NCBI RefSeq assembly: GCF_043641665.1
Contig: NC_092186.1
Coordinates: 18,831,001-18,895,000 of the forward strand
From: Enoplosus armatus
Lineage: Eukaryota > Chordata > Actinopteri > Centrarchiformes > Enoplosidae
Length of the DNA: 64,000 bases
Direction of reading: 5' to 3'
Positions 23,441-35,575 of this stretch are shown in pieces. The position numbers were made by a program, and so were the translations under genes. Every line of letters starts with the position of its first letter. Within the stretch, counting starts at the first letter, position 1. The notes under the pieces were generated by a model. The model saw only the letters and a program-made list of their open reading frames with translations, made no database searches and had not been told where the DNA came from.

Positions 23441-23488
23441 GAGGAGGCAATCAGAAGGCTGTATGGAGAGGCCCTTGATTTGTGATAT

Positions 23489-23504
23489 TGTGTGTGTATG
23501 TGTA

Positions 23505-23551
<47 letters not shown>
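23489..23551 (+). repeat. TG microsatellite
   Basis: Interrupted TGTA/TG start, then uninterrupted TG to 23551. It alone creates the 70-codon plus frame that spans it. Confidence 0.98.
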
Positions 23552-23553
<2 letters not shown>

Positions 23554-24179
23554 GTAGTAAAAATTATTTCCATCGTCTAGCATACAGTTGTATTCACTTG
23601 TTCATCTCCATCTGTCCATCTATTTGTCACCATCTACAGCATTCGTCTTTCCATTCATCAATCAAAAAATCATGAATTCCTGCCTTAACCCCTTCATTCA
23701 CCCATCCATTTATTTCTCACTTAATCCATTCATACCACATTAGTGCTGCTTTTGTCACCAACAAGTGTGACCTTGGACCACCACATCACCCTACCCAGGA
23801 CCCTCTTCCCTGGAGAAAACATTTCAGCTGGAGAAATACAACGGACAGAGCCAGCAGGCATTTGACATTTCTCTGACATTTCCGTTCTCCCCTTTCCATT
23901 CTTTGTACATACACCTACTTGTAAACAGTATGATGGCTTTACACAAAAGCTTGGATTTTTTTAACAATGGGCGACTGGGAAGCACATAACCTTTTACAAG
24001 GCACAGGGAGCAAAATGCAAGAGTTGAATGTTGAAGTAAATAAAAAAAAGATCTGTTGCAAACATCATAAAACTGTTGTAGCTAGTCTCTTGTAGTACTA
24101 AACAGCACACATTATGTGTTCATATTTCATGTAAATTTGACATGACATATACAATCTGGTACACATTAGGGCTATTGTA
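23552..24179. other. non-coding stretch
   Basis: Unique sequence with CATTCATCCATT-like words near 23690-23740. No gene supported. Confidence 0.45.
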
Positions 24180-24345
24180 GTTTTAAAAAAAAAACATTTA
24201 CGGAGCCGGGGAGGGAGGTAATATTCCAGGAAAAAAAGCTGTGATAAATTTACGAGAAAAAAAGGACAAATTTACATGAAAAAACGCAAATATTCTCTGA
24301 GATTATAAAATCATCGCTTCACTTCGCTGTGTTTACCAGGGAGAC
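24180..24345 (+). repeat. transposon-derived A-rich repeat
   Basis: GATAAATTTACGAGAAAAAAAG, GACAAATTTACATGAAAAAA and CAAATATTCTCTGAGATTATAAAATC repeat an AAATTTACGAGAAAAAAGT-like unit known from a widespread fish element whose body is made of such units. Both ends uncertain. Confidence 0.45.
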
Positions 24346-25324
24346 TACAGCTCACAATCAGCATCGCCTCTGTTTTACAAACTACAAGAAAAACACAGAC
24401 AAAACACACAGAGCAACACATAATACAGCCTCTATGCTTGACTCAAACTGTTAACTCATAGTCCTTCAGAATTAATGCTTCCCATTATTCAACACCAGAC
24501 ACCCACTGAACATACAGTTAGGAAATAGCATGCTAAATCCAATAAATTCAGTGGCGCATGCCACTATTTTCCAAGCTACTGTAGCTATCATATTTCGCTG
24601 GACCCTAATACATCATCATACAAAACTGCCAGGCTTTAGTTTTGTAAAGAATGACAACAGTAAAACCACAGATTTTTGAAAGATGCAGCCCCTCTGTCCT
24701 GCCCTTCAAATAAAACTGTCTTTCTCAACCTAACCAATTTCCCTATGCTATACACGTCCGAGGTTATGTCCCTCCCTGACATCCTGTTTCAACAGGAAAT
24801 ACATCATATCAAGGACGTAAGATGCCATTTTAATGTGAGGTAAGCTCTCATTATCAGTGAGAAACAGTATCAGACAACAATACAGTATACTGCAGATTGA
24901 TACTGCTGATACTGCATTAAACTACAATGGATGAAATCACTGTCCATGTGCTTGTTCTTTAACATGAGATGAGATGAAATAAGTCTTCTAAATGTGTGGT
25001 GCATCTCCTTTTATTAACCGTCAGTGGTGGATGTGTCATGTAATCGTTGCTTTTGGTGATTCTGCTTTAGTATTTCACTGCAGATGTGTGACTAAAGCCT
25101 CACATCTCTTTCTCAGTTGCATGCACACACTCAACATGTACAAACAGACACACAAAGCTCAAACATAGACATACTGTCTGTGTACACACACATTTGCAGA
25201 GCTATGTGCCACCCAAACAAAACCCTCCCAAATGAATTTCCCTGCATACTTATATAAGCATGTAGGATTTATATCACATGCAGATGCGCTGTACATATTT
25301 ATACACATTTATATAAACATACTG
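24346..25324. other. non-coding stretch, possible element remainder
   Basis: 24346-24670 may be the rest of the same old element. TCCTGTTTCAACAGGA near 24782 is a short inverted repeat. 25110-25200 is CACA-rich. No gene. Confidence 0.4.
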
Positions 25325-25620
25325 TACACAATCCATTAATTAATCATTGCCTGCAATCTGTACCGCTGCCGTCATAATTATACCATCATTCAACATTGCA
25401 GAGTAAATGAGTCTGAATGGAAATCGCAGTAGCAGTGTCTCTGCAACATTCAAATTGCTGTCCTACCCAGCCCGTAAAGGTCAGCTCAGTCCTTAGCAGC
25501 GGTACGATCAGAGAAGCCAAATACATGCATGTTTGTCCTAATCCTTGAAAAAGGCTGCCTTGTATTCCAGGCATGTTCTCTGTTGCTAGCCAAGTGTGTT
25601 ACTGCCTGGATCATTGCACC
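25325..25620. promoter_or_regulatory. candidate conserved non-coding block
   Basis: CCATTAATTAATCATTGCC and GTCATAATTATACCATC give several homeodomain-type sites, followed by balanced low-repeat sequence to 25620. A 62-codon minus frame is unrecognised. Inference only. Confidence 0.25.
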
Positions 25621-26274
25621 TTCATTATGATAATGTTCTTATACACAGAACTGGAAAAGGGTTAGGCAAGCAACGCACAGTAGATATTAAATAAAGTAGA
25701 TGAATGATGAATAAATACTGTATACCCATCAATGTGTCAATACACAAATCAGTGGATCAAGCCTTCGTCCTTTCTGTAATGTTTGAATATTTTGTCTGCC
25801 TTGTTAGCATTGAACAGTAACCTTACACTTAATTATCTCCCCTGGGATGCACTGAGTATGTCTGCATGTAAAGTGTCTATTTAAATGTTGAACTATATAT
25901 AAATGGTGTAAATTAATCACAGTATAGGTTATTTCTCTGCTATATGATGTATTTATGTGAATGGAAACATATTTCTGCCCATCTTCAATATATACTGCAA
26001 TCTTTGCCATATTGCCATTTTTAATCTCTGCACACTGTTGATAGTTTTCAGAATTTTCATAACATCTTTTGATATGGCAGAAATCCTATATAATCTTTAT
26101 TTTAAGAAGTTCTTGTCTGCTGCTGTTATTTTGCCATTCATGTGAACACTCTAACCCAGTTTTGCAGACTTTCATTTACATATTTTCTACTTAATATGTC
26201 TGACTGTTGGAAATGTCAAAAGTGCTGTGTTCATAACATCCATTTTCTCTTTTCTTATCTCATGCTCTGCTCTT
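25621..26274. other. non-coding stretch
   Basis: AT-rich unique DNA. Short T-rich frames are not convincing. Confidence 0.45.
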
Positions 26275-26356
26275 CTTTGCTCTTCTTCTGTCTTGTTACT
26301 ACTTGCTGCTGCAACAGCGGTTTCCCCACAGGGATCATTAAAGCTGCATAACTTGA
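26275..26356 (+). mobile_element. LINE 3' tail fragment
   Basis: CTGCTGCAACAGCGGTTTC then CCCACAGGGATCATTAAAG matches the TTTCCCC-N-GGGATCAATAAAG tail shared by many fish L2-type LINEs and the SINEs that use them. Only the tail is recognisable. Confidence 0.45.
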
Positions 26357-27224
26357 TACACTGGCAGCCCCAAATAGTAGTGAAAGGGAAACATGTTTTT
26401 GAAAAGTTTTTGCTTCAGTGCTGAAATATCATGTAAGGTGATATAAGTGCATTGCACACAGCACGGTCATAGAAACCAGCTAGTGCCAAGAAATTCATCT
26501 TTATGTGACGCAGCATGCAAGTTGAGCAGAGTGTCCATGATACAGGTTTGCCAGAAGTATTGAACTGTCTCAGCACACTGTAGTGAGTTTCTGTGGCTAT
26601 GGAAGCCCCAAAGGAAAAACATGTGTCACCACCCACACTGCTAAAAGTAAGCTACAGTTTGTCACAGTAACTCAGACAGTGTAGACTGAGTGTAACACCA
26701 AATTAAGGTTGTTTTGCTCCCTTTGCCATCATTGGCAGTGTGTAGTTTGGTACACAGTATTTTATAGTATGCAGAGCAAGGAAAAGCTGTCAGACTCAGA
26801 GAAAGAGGTTAATTTACTTGAAGCACTGTATACCCCAGCGGACCCAGTACAAATCAAGCTCAAATGATTTTGTTGTTTTTTATTTTTGCCCAGCACTGGT
26901 ACTGGTTTATCTGTGGACTTGCACCAAAGGACACCAAATACATCACGGAAAAAATCGAACCTTTCATTTGCTCTTTGCCATTTAGAAGACAATTTGGATT
27001 TTCTACTTTTGTTGCACTTCTTTTTTATTTTCCTTTTTTTTGTATTTAACTGTATTTTAACTGAGGAGACATCTATATTTTGCACACAGAAATTAACTAG
27101 TTATACTCCGGAGTTTCATCCCATCTCTGATGTAATAAAATAGATGTACTGTACAGTGTCAGCATCTCCTTAACACAAATCCTTCATTACTGCATGGCTG
27201 AGGCTATACTACCGCTACATTTAC
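26357..27224. other. non-coding stretch, no gene seen
   Basis: Unique. T-rich at 26990-27060. Frames at 26762-27143 on both strands are unfamiliar. Confidence 0.45.
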
Positions 27225-27475
27225 CCTAACTGGATTGAGCACCAGGCCTGTTCCCGAATCCATACCGCTCACCAAACCACAGCAAATTGTCCTGATTGGC
27301 CGACATGGTGTGGAAGTCAGAGCGCTTGGGTTTCTGCCTGATGCGATTCATTGCCCTGCACACAACAGACTAATGGCCCATTGGCTGCAAACAGGGAGCA
27401 GAAAGAGGCTACTGCTGCTAATGAGGGCTGTCTGTGAGAGGAAGGTGGAGAGCAGAAGACCAGAAAAGAGGTGAA
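27225..27475 (+). promoter_or_regulatory. candidate promoter-like or exon-like block
   Basis: Two CCAAT-type words (CTGATTGGCCGA near 27292 and CCCATTGGCTGC near 27377) lie in CpG-bearing sequence that is open on the plus strand for 79 codons (27235-27474). It ends AAAAGAG|GTGAAG, an acceptable splice donor at about 27470. The translation is not recognisable. It could be a 5' exon with nearby promoter elements, a conserved non-coding block, or chance. Confidence 0.25.
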
Positions 27476-27720
27476 GGCAGAGAGAAAGAAACCGAGAAAC
27501 AACACAGACAGAAAGGGAGAGGGATGGCAGATGGAGTGAAGGGGTGAGAGCGAGAACGAGAGACAGAGATGGTGACAATAAGCGGAAGAAGCGACAGAGA
27601 CAGAAGTGGAGAGTGGCAGGAGAAAAGGAGAAGAAAAGGGAGGAAAAGAGAGATGAGAGAGGGACAGCCACACTGTGAGGAAGAGAAGAGAGAAAAAAAC
27701 AGAGCAGTGAAAGGCAGTAA
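27476..27720 (+). repeat. imperfect polypurine tract
   Basis: About 245 bp of the plus strand is overwhelmingly A and G (GAGAAAGAAACCGAGAAAC, GGAGAAGAAAAGGGAGGAAA and so on). The two long minus frames here, rich in Ser, Leu and Phe, are produced by the pyrimidine strand and are not genes. Confidence 0.85.
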
Positions 27721-28729
27721 AGCATTACAGAGTAACGTGCTATAATGTAATTTGTAACGATGTATGTATGTTATTACAGTTATTACAATTCAGTTTGAAA
27801 TTCAATTACATCACCATCGCACCAACGCTCCATTACTTTGACATTTTGGGGGTCGGCTTGTTTGATGTCTTACCAGGAGTTATATATATGGGAGGGTTGA
27901 TATCTATTTCATCTCTGTGTTGAGTGGCTGGAACTTGTTGCTCTAGCTTGGTGCAGGGGATGGTGGTGGGGGGAGGCTACTCTACCAAAGGTGGAGGAAC
28001 ACTTAACTTTCTCAAGCTTGAGAAAGAACATCACATCTGGAAATGGAGGGAGGCTGTGCAGACTTCCATTCAAGAAGAATTCTGCGACGGGCCAGTCATC
28101 TATGCCTACAGGATAAAAAATGTCGGAATGTACGAGCAGAAGATATCACAGATGTACAGTTAGGGTTGGCTTAGCTACATTAGTCAATAAACCAGTGGTT
28201 CTCAATGCACTTTTGTTTATACCTTATCTTTTTGGTGTAGTGTTGTTACTGCTGCTGTGTGAGCCCGACAGCTGAGCAGAAGTAGCATTGCAAAAAGAGG
28301 GCTGCAGATGGACTGAGCTTGTATACAAGATGACATTACCCAGCCCCGCCTACTTCCTCAGTCTCTCTACATCCACACACAGGCAGCAGCAAAGGTTGGG
28401 GGTGGTTGGGAATTAAATGATTTACATTTCTTGATAATTATAGATTTTTTCCTCCGTCAGAAAGATTTGGGGCTAGTCAAAAAAACATTCCCTGCTAAAG
28501 CCCCGGAAGCCCGATATTGACCATGCCGATGGGTGTGGCAGCATTAGTAGTTGGAAGGAAACAGAAGAAATCAGAAGAGCGAGAGCAAGGAGGATCTCAA
28601 AGCATTAGTATGCACTCACTCATGACAGCTCCCACACACAGAGCACATGGTGATATAAGCACCTAGTCTGACACACAAGCAGAATGTCCATGCATGTTCA
28701 AACGCATGTACTACATACACTGGTAGTCA
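27721..28729. other. non-coding stretch
   Basis: Unique. CAGTGGTTCTCAA at 28193 resembles a hAT terminus but no partner end was found. No gene. Confidence 0.4.
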
Positions 28730-28960
28730 CACACGCACATTTAGCAGTGTAGTTGTGTGCACTTTGGTAGCCATAGAGACCACAGGCTTGTGACCAGAGG
28801 GTTTCCAGTTCAAATCTTTGCCTTTCCTACAGGGATGAAAGTGCTCTGCCCACCTGCAGCACAGCGCTTTTGTAAGGCTCTTAATTTCCAACAGCTTGAG
28901 TGGAAGCTGCTCAGCGGCTGCAATGTGTCTGTACGCTTGTGTGCTACCCACACAATTAGA
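28730..28960 (+). repeat. possible tRNA-derived SINE, decayed
   Basis: AGACCACAGGCTTGTGACC, AGAGGGTTTCCAGTTCAAATC (B-box-like GTTCAAATC) and AAAGTGCTCTGCCCACCTGC follow the order of a common fish SINE with a GTGACCGGAGGGT-GGTTCGA head. The A box is not clear. Overlapping frames on both strands are incidental. Confidence 0.35.
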
Positions 28961-30039
28961 ATTAAAATGCATCCTAAAACACCACAAGACAAACAGAGCT
29001 ACAGGAGATGCACTTTTCAATTCTGGGTCCATTTTCTTGTTTGGTGGTGTGGTTCTATTATTTCTCTGTATGACTCAAACCATAATGCCTACACTAGCAG
29101 CCATGTGTTGGAAGTGGTGTCCTTATAACAGGACTCAGTTTGGCACTTTTAAGGAGGGGGCCAGTATCTTTCAATGCCAGAATGGAGAAAAGGCTGAAAG
29201 ATAACACCTGAAACGCATGTTCAAAAAACAGTTAACAGCAAAACTGTTCTTTGAATTAGCCAAAAATAATTTAACTCACTCAGGCACAGTAAGGTATTTT
29301 TCTCGAATACCAAAGTATTGTATCGCTTGTCCCTCATCAGCCCTCACTGTATATAACACCCACTTTTTTCAACTCAGCTTGACATTATAAAATGTTAGGC
29401 CTATTTCCTACTGCTTTGAACAAGATTTTTTTTTTTTGACAGCGCCATTTTCCCCAGTGATGTTTTTATTTCATGATGCCACGTTTCATCAAGTCTTTGT
29501 CTCTTAATCAAGACAAACAGGGCAGAGCCAGTTTTGTGACTGATTGTTGCTTCAGTCTAAATGAGCAGACAGCATAACTAATATTGAATTGTTGAGTCAC
29601 TTTGGATACCTTGAGTCTCCATAGCCTTCTAGTTATTACACTGTAAGCCTGTTGAGATTTGAGTAAGGTACCTTTAATTCAACCTGGGTCTTCTTACCTT
29701 GATGCCCAATAAGTGTACACAAAAGAAAAATCATATTTGGACATGATATTACAAAAAAATACACTATTCCAACCAAAAATAGATTGACCAAAATGTCCTG
29801 ACAATGTGAATGAGGTTTCTGATCTTCATGTTTCAGGTTCATCTGAAGAATTACATGCTGTTAGTGTTGTACAACCCTTGGGCTTTTCATAACTCTTTGC
29901 ATCGATTAAGAAAATACTTGGTCAGGACAACAAGACTGTTTATTTTCTTGGATTAACAGTTTAACTTAAGTCCAGGCTGAAAAGCATTGTTTCCCTGCCT
30001 TCTCTGGTTTCAAGCTTGTTTCACCTCTGACTCTGGGTG
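28961..30039. other. non-coding stretch, no gene seen
   Basis: Poly-T run at about 29427-29439, otherwise unique. A 102-codon plus frame (28896-29204) is unfamiliar. Confidence 0.45.
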
Positions 30040-30185
30040 TGGTCAGAAGTGTGCTGTGTTGCACCTGTAACCACACCCATCAGTGATGTCACAGGGTCCT
30101 GGAGTACAACTGTACATCACTGCATCAAGGTGAGACGTAAAACCACTGGAGGTCAGTGAAATCAAGATTTTCAGGGGGTGTGTTA
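30040..30185 (-). repeat. interspersed repeat (family C), copy 1
   Basis: On the minus strand it reads CTCCAGTGGTTTTACG, TGTACTCCAGGACCCTGTGA, CATCACTGATGGGTGTGGTT and ACAGGTGCAACACAGC, in the same order as 49345-49470 (plus) and, in part, 57550-57665 (plus). Non-coding, class unknown. Confidence 0.65.
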
Positions 30186-30261
30186 CTCTTTAATGTACAG
30201 CTTTTCCTCTTTTAACCACTCTTTTTCACTGCACAACATTGCAGTTTCACATTGACGCATG

Positions 30262-30288
30262 CACACACACACACACACACACACACAC
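30262..30288 (+). repeat. CA microsatellite
   Basis: Uninterrupted CA run after GACGCATG. Confidence 0.97.
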
Positions 30289-30986
30289 TGACTCATCTGA
30301 GCACCTACTCAGACAAAGTTAAAAAAGCTGTGTGGCTGAGCTTCAAGCAGCTGTTTAGCCTCAAGTGTCCGCGTCAAACTCATTAATAGTTAGCCGACAA
30401 CCTTGATGAACTTAAATGAGTGTGTATACATCTACTTTCAAAAGATAGGAAGCAGCCTTGCTCCAGTTCCCTGACAAGTAAATCACATTTCAAGTAGTTT
30501 CCTTTAGTATGCTAAAGTTGGGCCGCTCACCTTCAGCCTTCAGTCATTCATTTTAATGCTTGCATGGTTAACAGGAGCATCTTGCAGTTCCAAACACATT
30601 CCAGAGCAGCAATGTTTCACATCACACATGAGCAGCGGAGGTTTGTTATGATCAAGATCTTTTGATTTGCAGCTTCCTTTTCTGTTGTTATCACCCTGTA
30701 TCCAAGCTGAATGTCGAGTCTGAGACTCTCATCACAGCATGATGCAACAGAAAACTCCCACTTCCTTCTATTTTTTCCCTGCTTTTCCCCTTTCTTACCC
30801 CAAACTCACACTTCCCCCTCCCAAACACCCACACCTCTGCAAGCAACGAGCTGTTAGCAGAACCAGAAATGTACATTTATCAGTCCGTCAGTAAGATTTG
30901 TCTGCAGGAGCCACAGAATATATATCTGCTGTGTATATAGCATCCTCCTTCTCTCCCTTTCTGACTTAACTGGCTGTGCCCTGCAG
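30289..30986. other. non-coding stretch leading to a candidate acceptor
   Basis: Unique. The last 45 bases (CCTTCTCTCCCTTTC, CTGACTTAAC, CCCTGCAG) form a good pyrimidine tract, branch-point-like word and AG. Confidence 0.4.
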
Positions 30987-31235
30987 TGGAAGGTCTCCAG
31001 GGTGTTATGGTCCACGCAGGGAGTTATTCCCACAGCAATGCTGTGGAGCGAGCTGTCACTGGCTCAGCAAACAGGAGGCACAGAGGCTAAACGCCTGTTC
31101 CTGCCAAGGGAACAAGGAAGCAGAGGAGAAAAACGATGGACAGGAGCAAACGGCACATCACTGCCTCCATTTAAGTTCCAGGAAAAGATGGATTTTTACA
31201 ACCCAGAACTGCTGAAAAGGATAGCTACTGTATAA
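30987..31235 (+). CDS. candidate terminal exon, unknown protein
   Basis: Directly after the acceptor-like CTGACTTAAC...CCCTGCAG at 30961-30986, one frame stays open for 82 codons and ends with TAA at 31233-31235. The predicted peptide is hydrophilic and basic, has no membrane segment or signal peptide, and ends EKMDFYNPELLKRIATV. I do not recognise it. The segment is more GC-rich than its flanks. Against it: no clear AATAAA follows nearby, and no neighbouring exon of a compatible gene was found. A 5'-UTR or non-coding RNA exon, or a conserved non-coding element, are equally possible. Confidence 0.22.
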   Translation, partial: WKVSRVLWSTQGVIPTAMLWSELSLAQQTGGTEAKRLFLPREQGSRGEKRWTGANGTSLPPFKFQEKMDFYNPELLKRIATV

Positions 31236-33934
31236 GCCTCATATTGCTGCAGTTATCCTACATCTGTCCTGTCTTTAATACTGTATACAGAGCCATTGCA
31301 AAGCTCCAGCTTCAGTGCAGCGATCTTTAAACAATCCTGCATTAATGCTTTAGCAGATTTTGTTTTAGAACTAAATAGTGAAAGAGAAGTGTTCTCTTTC
31401 TGAGCCGGTGTATCAGTTCACCACTATCACTGTAAAGACAAATTATTCATATCAAAACTTCTTTGATCGAGCCAAGTACAATATTATTTCAGCTTGTTAA
31501 AAATAACTGGACCTCCCACAATGGTCTCTGTATGGGTAACTGCCACAGTACAGCATTTCCCATGTGTGTCATAGCTGTGTGCAGATTGCTCATGCTTTAC
31601 CAAAAACAGTACAAATTGTTTGTTTGGGTTGCAATGCCACAGAATTGTTACTGTAAGTAACAGCTCTATAGCGAAGATGCTGTATTTACAGTAATGTGTT
31701 TATTAGGAGGGGTCTTGGTGCTCTGAATCTCAAAGCCAAGACTGAAGAGTGACACCCAGTGGCCACATGTAAAACTCTCTGTCCCACCAAAGCTTCACGG
31801 GGATCTGTGAATTTTTACAACTGTGTACCTGACGGTCCAATCACTGTGCACAATCCCATCTGTCAAGCCAGAATGATAGTTAAAAAATGCATGAATATAT
31901 AAGAGAGATTAGTTTCAAAGTCTGATCATCGCAGCGCCAGCCCTTGCAAACCGTCTGTGTCTTCATGTGTTCATGATTTAGTCATGTACTCGAATCCTTT
32001 TCGCTCGTTCCTCCATTTGCCAGCTATTTTCATCACTACCCCTCTGACGCAACAGCGCAGCATCCATCTCGTCAGTTATTACCATCAGAAGTAACACATG
32101 AATCGAAATCGATGCAGTCAAATTCCTCGCTTTGATCTATTATTTCTAACCTTAAGTCGAGCTCATATTACTTAAGATCATTTATGCATGTTGCATGTGG
32201 GGAGAATCTTAACTCATTTGGCTTAAAGTACAAGTGGTATTCAGAAGATCAGGCTGCCAGACTTTTTGTATCTGTAAATGTATATGACCTTGGAATAATA
32301 GTTACACAGCTGTTCAAACAGAAGGGGGAAAAACACAGTTCAGTGCATCATGTCGATTTTAAGTTTTTAATAGTTGGCTGACAGTATAGACAAATAATCC
32401 AATAAAGGTTCATGATGCATAATTTTACATTACAAAAATGGTGTTGCAGGCGAGATGTGCTCAAAACAAAACAAGGACTCTCTGGATTTCCAGTCTGTGT
32501 GGCAGCATTTTGGTTTTTCAATAAAGAAAGAAACCAGCAGCAAGACAGCTCACAATATAAAAGACTGTGAGCAAGAACAGTAAGAGAAACTTGCTTTAGA
32601 GCAAACAACATGTTGCATTTGTGCCTAAAATGTAGTTGCAGGAGTATTTAAATTGTAGCTGTTTCTCTTTGCAGTGCAGAGAAATCTCCCTGGTTTCACA
32701 TGTGTAAACTTTATTTTTTTGTGCTTTAATTGGCGTCAGTGAGGTCTTGCAATGTGTGAAACAGAACTCTTTGTGGTGTGCACAAGATATAAAAAAGGGA
32801 TTTTGCTTCAGACATTGTTAATCTTGTACCCAGACCCGACACTGTATCATTACATTCCCAACAGACAGAATTAAGGTCAAAACAATATCGCCGACATTTC
32901 TGTTGGCCAAAAAAAACACTAAATCATTCAACAAATGGGAGACAGGTATGAACTCAACAATTGTAACTATTTGGTTCATGCTTGTATCAATGATCCTCAT
33001 GTTTTATAAGATAGTCATAAATTGAGGTTAAGTAAACAATACAAAATTCCTTCTTGACAAGAGAAAAACAAGTACAAGGTTTCACTTGTTTACCCTGGAG
33101 TGGCGCCTGGAGCACAGCTGTTTTGCATCGGCGCAGTACTTTAACATTTGAGACTGTTTGGTATTCTAATGTCTTTTTGCTATCAATGTATTTCAATAAA
33201 TTAATATGATACAGCAGGACAGTGTATTGTGGATATTTGTCTCTCCTCTCTTTATTAGGTTATCCCAGTTAGCTTTTACTTTACTTTCTACTTTCCCTTT
33301 TTCCATCTAGATTGATTTTTGCATCAAAACTATGAACTATTTTCACTTTTTTACTTTCATCAACTTGCAACACCTTAAACTTTTTTTCAGCTCTTTCTTT
33401 TCAAGTCTCTTTATGCTTTTATCTCTGGCCCTCCCTCTCATACATTTTATTTTTTAGGTATTCCAGCACTGTTATCCAGAGTGAGGGTGCAGCATTACAC
33501 TAAGCCTTCGCAAAGGCTTCTCTTTTTTTGTAGTTCCAGTACTATTCTGCAGTCTTTAGTTTGATCATAGTGGTCTCTCAAAATTGTGAAAAAAAAGTCT
33601 TAAAATGCAGATAACTGTTACTAACTGTCCTATACCATAAAAAGTAAATGTATTTTTACTGATCCACATAAAAACAAGGAGTAAAAAGGAAAAAAGCCAG
33701 CCAATGTTGAATTTGTTGCAATATCCCATAAGCCTCTCTGTGTAGAGCAAAGTACAGGTTTTCATGTCATCTCTGATTTGCAATGATCGAGTGAAATCTT
33801 CTTTTGGTTTTAGTTTTTTTTCTTTCCATTTCTGTCTCCTTGCATCTTACTTTTGTACCCCCCCTCCTTCTCTGACCTTCCAACCATGGAGAAACCTAGA
33901 AGGCGTACCTCCTCTCAGGCTCAGTGGAAAGCAT
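31236..33934. other. non-coding stretch, no gene seen
   Basis: AT-rich unique DNA. T-rich 33240-33440. CACCCAGTGGCCACATG near 31752 is a small repeat-like word. No frame is recognisable. Confidence 0.45.
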
Positions 33935-34035
33935 CTGACACGCTCCATTATGTTGTGCTTGTTCCAATTAAAGCTGACACCATTTGCTGTCAAGAGCATG
34001 GTGGAGACCCTGCAGAAAGGTAACCCACCCCTGCT
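33935..34035 (+). promoter_or_regulatory. candidate conserved block inside a 138-codon frame
   Basis: TCCAATTAAAGCTGACACC, TTTGCTGTCAAGAGCATGG and TGGAGACCCTGCAGAAAG|GTAACC lie inside the longest plus frame of the region (33764-34180). The flanks of that frame are T-rich and look non-coding, and the block itself could donate a splice site at 34019 (AAAG|GTAACC). I cannot tell a conserved enhancer from a small exon, and the translation is unfamiliar. Confidence 0.25.
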
Positions 34036-35369
34036 ACACCCGCTGCCCAGGGGGTTTAAGTGTTTCTGGATGTATATTATGTTGTTACAAGAAGATCTAT
34101 ACTGTCAGATGGCAATCCAAAGGTTCCTCCGAATCTCTGTGTGCTTGGCATATGTGTTCATAAATGTTTTAGAGGTTTAGACCAAAATGAGAAATTGATG
34201 ATTTGAAAGTCACCTAATAAAAGAACTGCTACTTTAATTGTGGGTAACTCAGGTTCAAATGGTGATTTCATGCTGAACTGTTTTATCAAAATGAATTACA
34301 AGAATTTCATCACAAAATGAATGTCAACAAACATTAAGAAAATGAACCATTACAGTGAACTGACTTCTCAGTGGTAGTGAACCGAACAGTAAATGTACTG
34401 GAAGCCAGAAATCTCAGCATCTGCTAAGTTATTTTTCTCCCTATCTGGAATTGCCAGTACCACTTACACTGATCCCTCACTGGCTTCCCATCCACAAGAT
34501 ACAATGAAGATGAATGATATGCATAATGAATCCAAAAAGGCCATTGCTAGAATAAATGTTATTTTCTTTCATTTAAGAATAAATGCAAATCCTACCAACA
34601 AAACAACTGCAGATGGTTAATATGCAATACCCAGCAATCAGACAATTACATTCATTACATTTCATCCCAACTGACACATTTCAGGACAATTGATATCAAG
34701 AGGAGGGATATCAGGTCATGATTGAGGCAGTGGCACTTAAAGGGAACTGCATATAAGTTTTAGCTGTTTTTAACCAATACAAAGCATGTGACGAATCGGC
34801 CCCTGATGCTACTTATATACATAAATTATTGCAATTAACAAGTGAATACCTGACCTGACCAAAATACTTAACTGAAATCATGCTGTTGTTCCACATTGTT
34901 GGAAGTTATGTTTGAATGGTAGCAAGAGAAAAATTATGACTTTAACTTTCTCTAGTCATGTAGGGGAATACTAACTACTGGAGGCTTGAAACAGCAGGCT
35001 GACCAAGACGAATCTGTTTGCAGCCTCCTCCTTTGGCTAAAAATAAAAAAACACTGAATATCTGTGTCCCATACGAGCCCTTAATATTTAGATAAACAGT
35101 AAACTAAATGTAAACCAATATATTTCACTTTGCAAGCATGTCATATTACCTGTATCAACTTTTTGACTTTTGCTGTGTTTTGTGATGCTTTTCAGTGAAG
35201 CTACTTTTAGAAAATCAATCCATGATGACTGTTGACATAATTTGCTTTGACTGGAACTTTTCTCTGAACGTCTCATCAAGCAGACTAATGTTAATGTACA
35301 GAATCAGGGGACAGTAGAGCCCCCATGAAAACTATCTGTTGGGCACTCAAAGCAATGAGGCTGAGAGAA
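34036..35369. other. non-coding stretch, no gene seen
   Basis: Unique AT-rich DNA. Near 34470-34495 one frame gives HWLPIHKI, recalling a LINE reverse-transcriptase motif, but nothing around it agrees. Confidence 0.4.
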
Positions 35370-35575
35370 AGTTAATCACAAGGCCCCTCCTTTGATGAAA
35401 TGACCCCAAGTAAAGTTGTGGAGAAGCTCAATATGTTTCCTCTGCAGCGGGCTGCAGTCCACCGACCACCCAGAACCAATCTGAGGCTTATGACGGCAGC
35501 AGGGGAGAAGATACATTAGGCCTCCCTCCAGTGGGTAATGAATGGAACTAATAGGAATAGGCAATCCCGGTCCAC
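35370..35575. promoter_or_regulatory. candidate conserved non-coding block
   Basis: Low-repeat sequence with TCCTTTGATGAAATGACC (TCF/LEF-like CTTTGAT), AGCGGGCTGCAGTCC and AGTGGGTAATGAATGG. A 62-codon minus frame is unfamiliar. Inference only. Confidence 0.22.

Noticed and set aside
27317..27725. Two long minus ORFs of 118 and 125 codons
   Set aside because: Produced by the pyrimidine strand of the polypurine tract, giving low-complexity Ser/Leu/Phe proteins.
28193..28205. hAT-like terminus CAGTGGTTCTCAA
   Set aside because: No inverted partner or characteristic interior was found downstream.
34470..34500. HWLPIHKI motif suggesting LINE reverse transcriptase
   Set aside because: Only eight residues fit and the flanking translation does not continue the family pattern.
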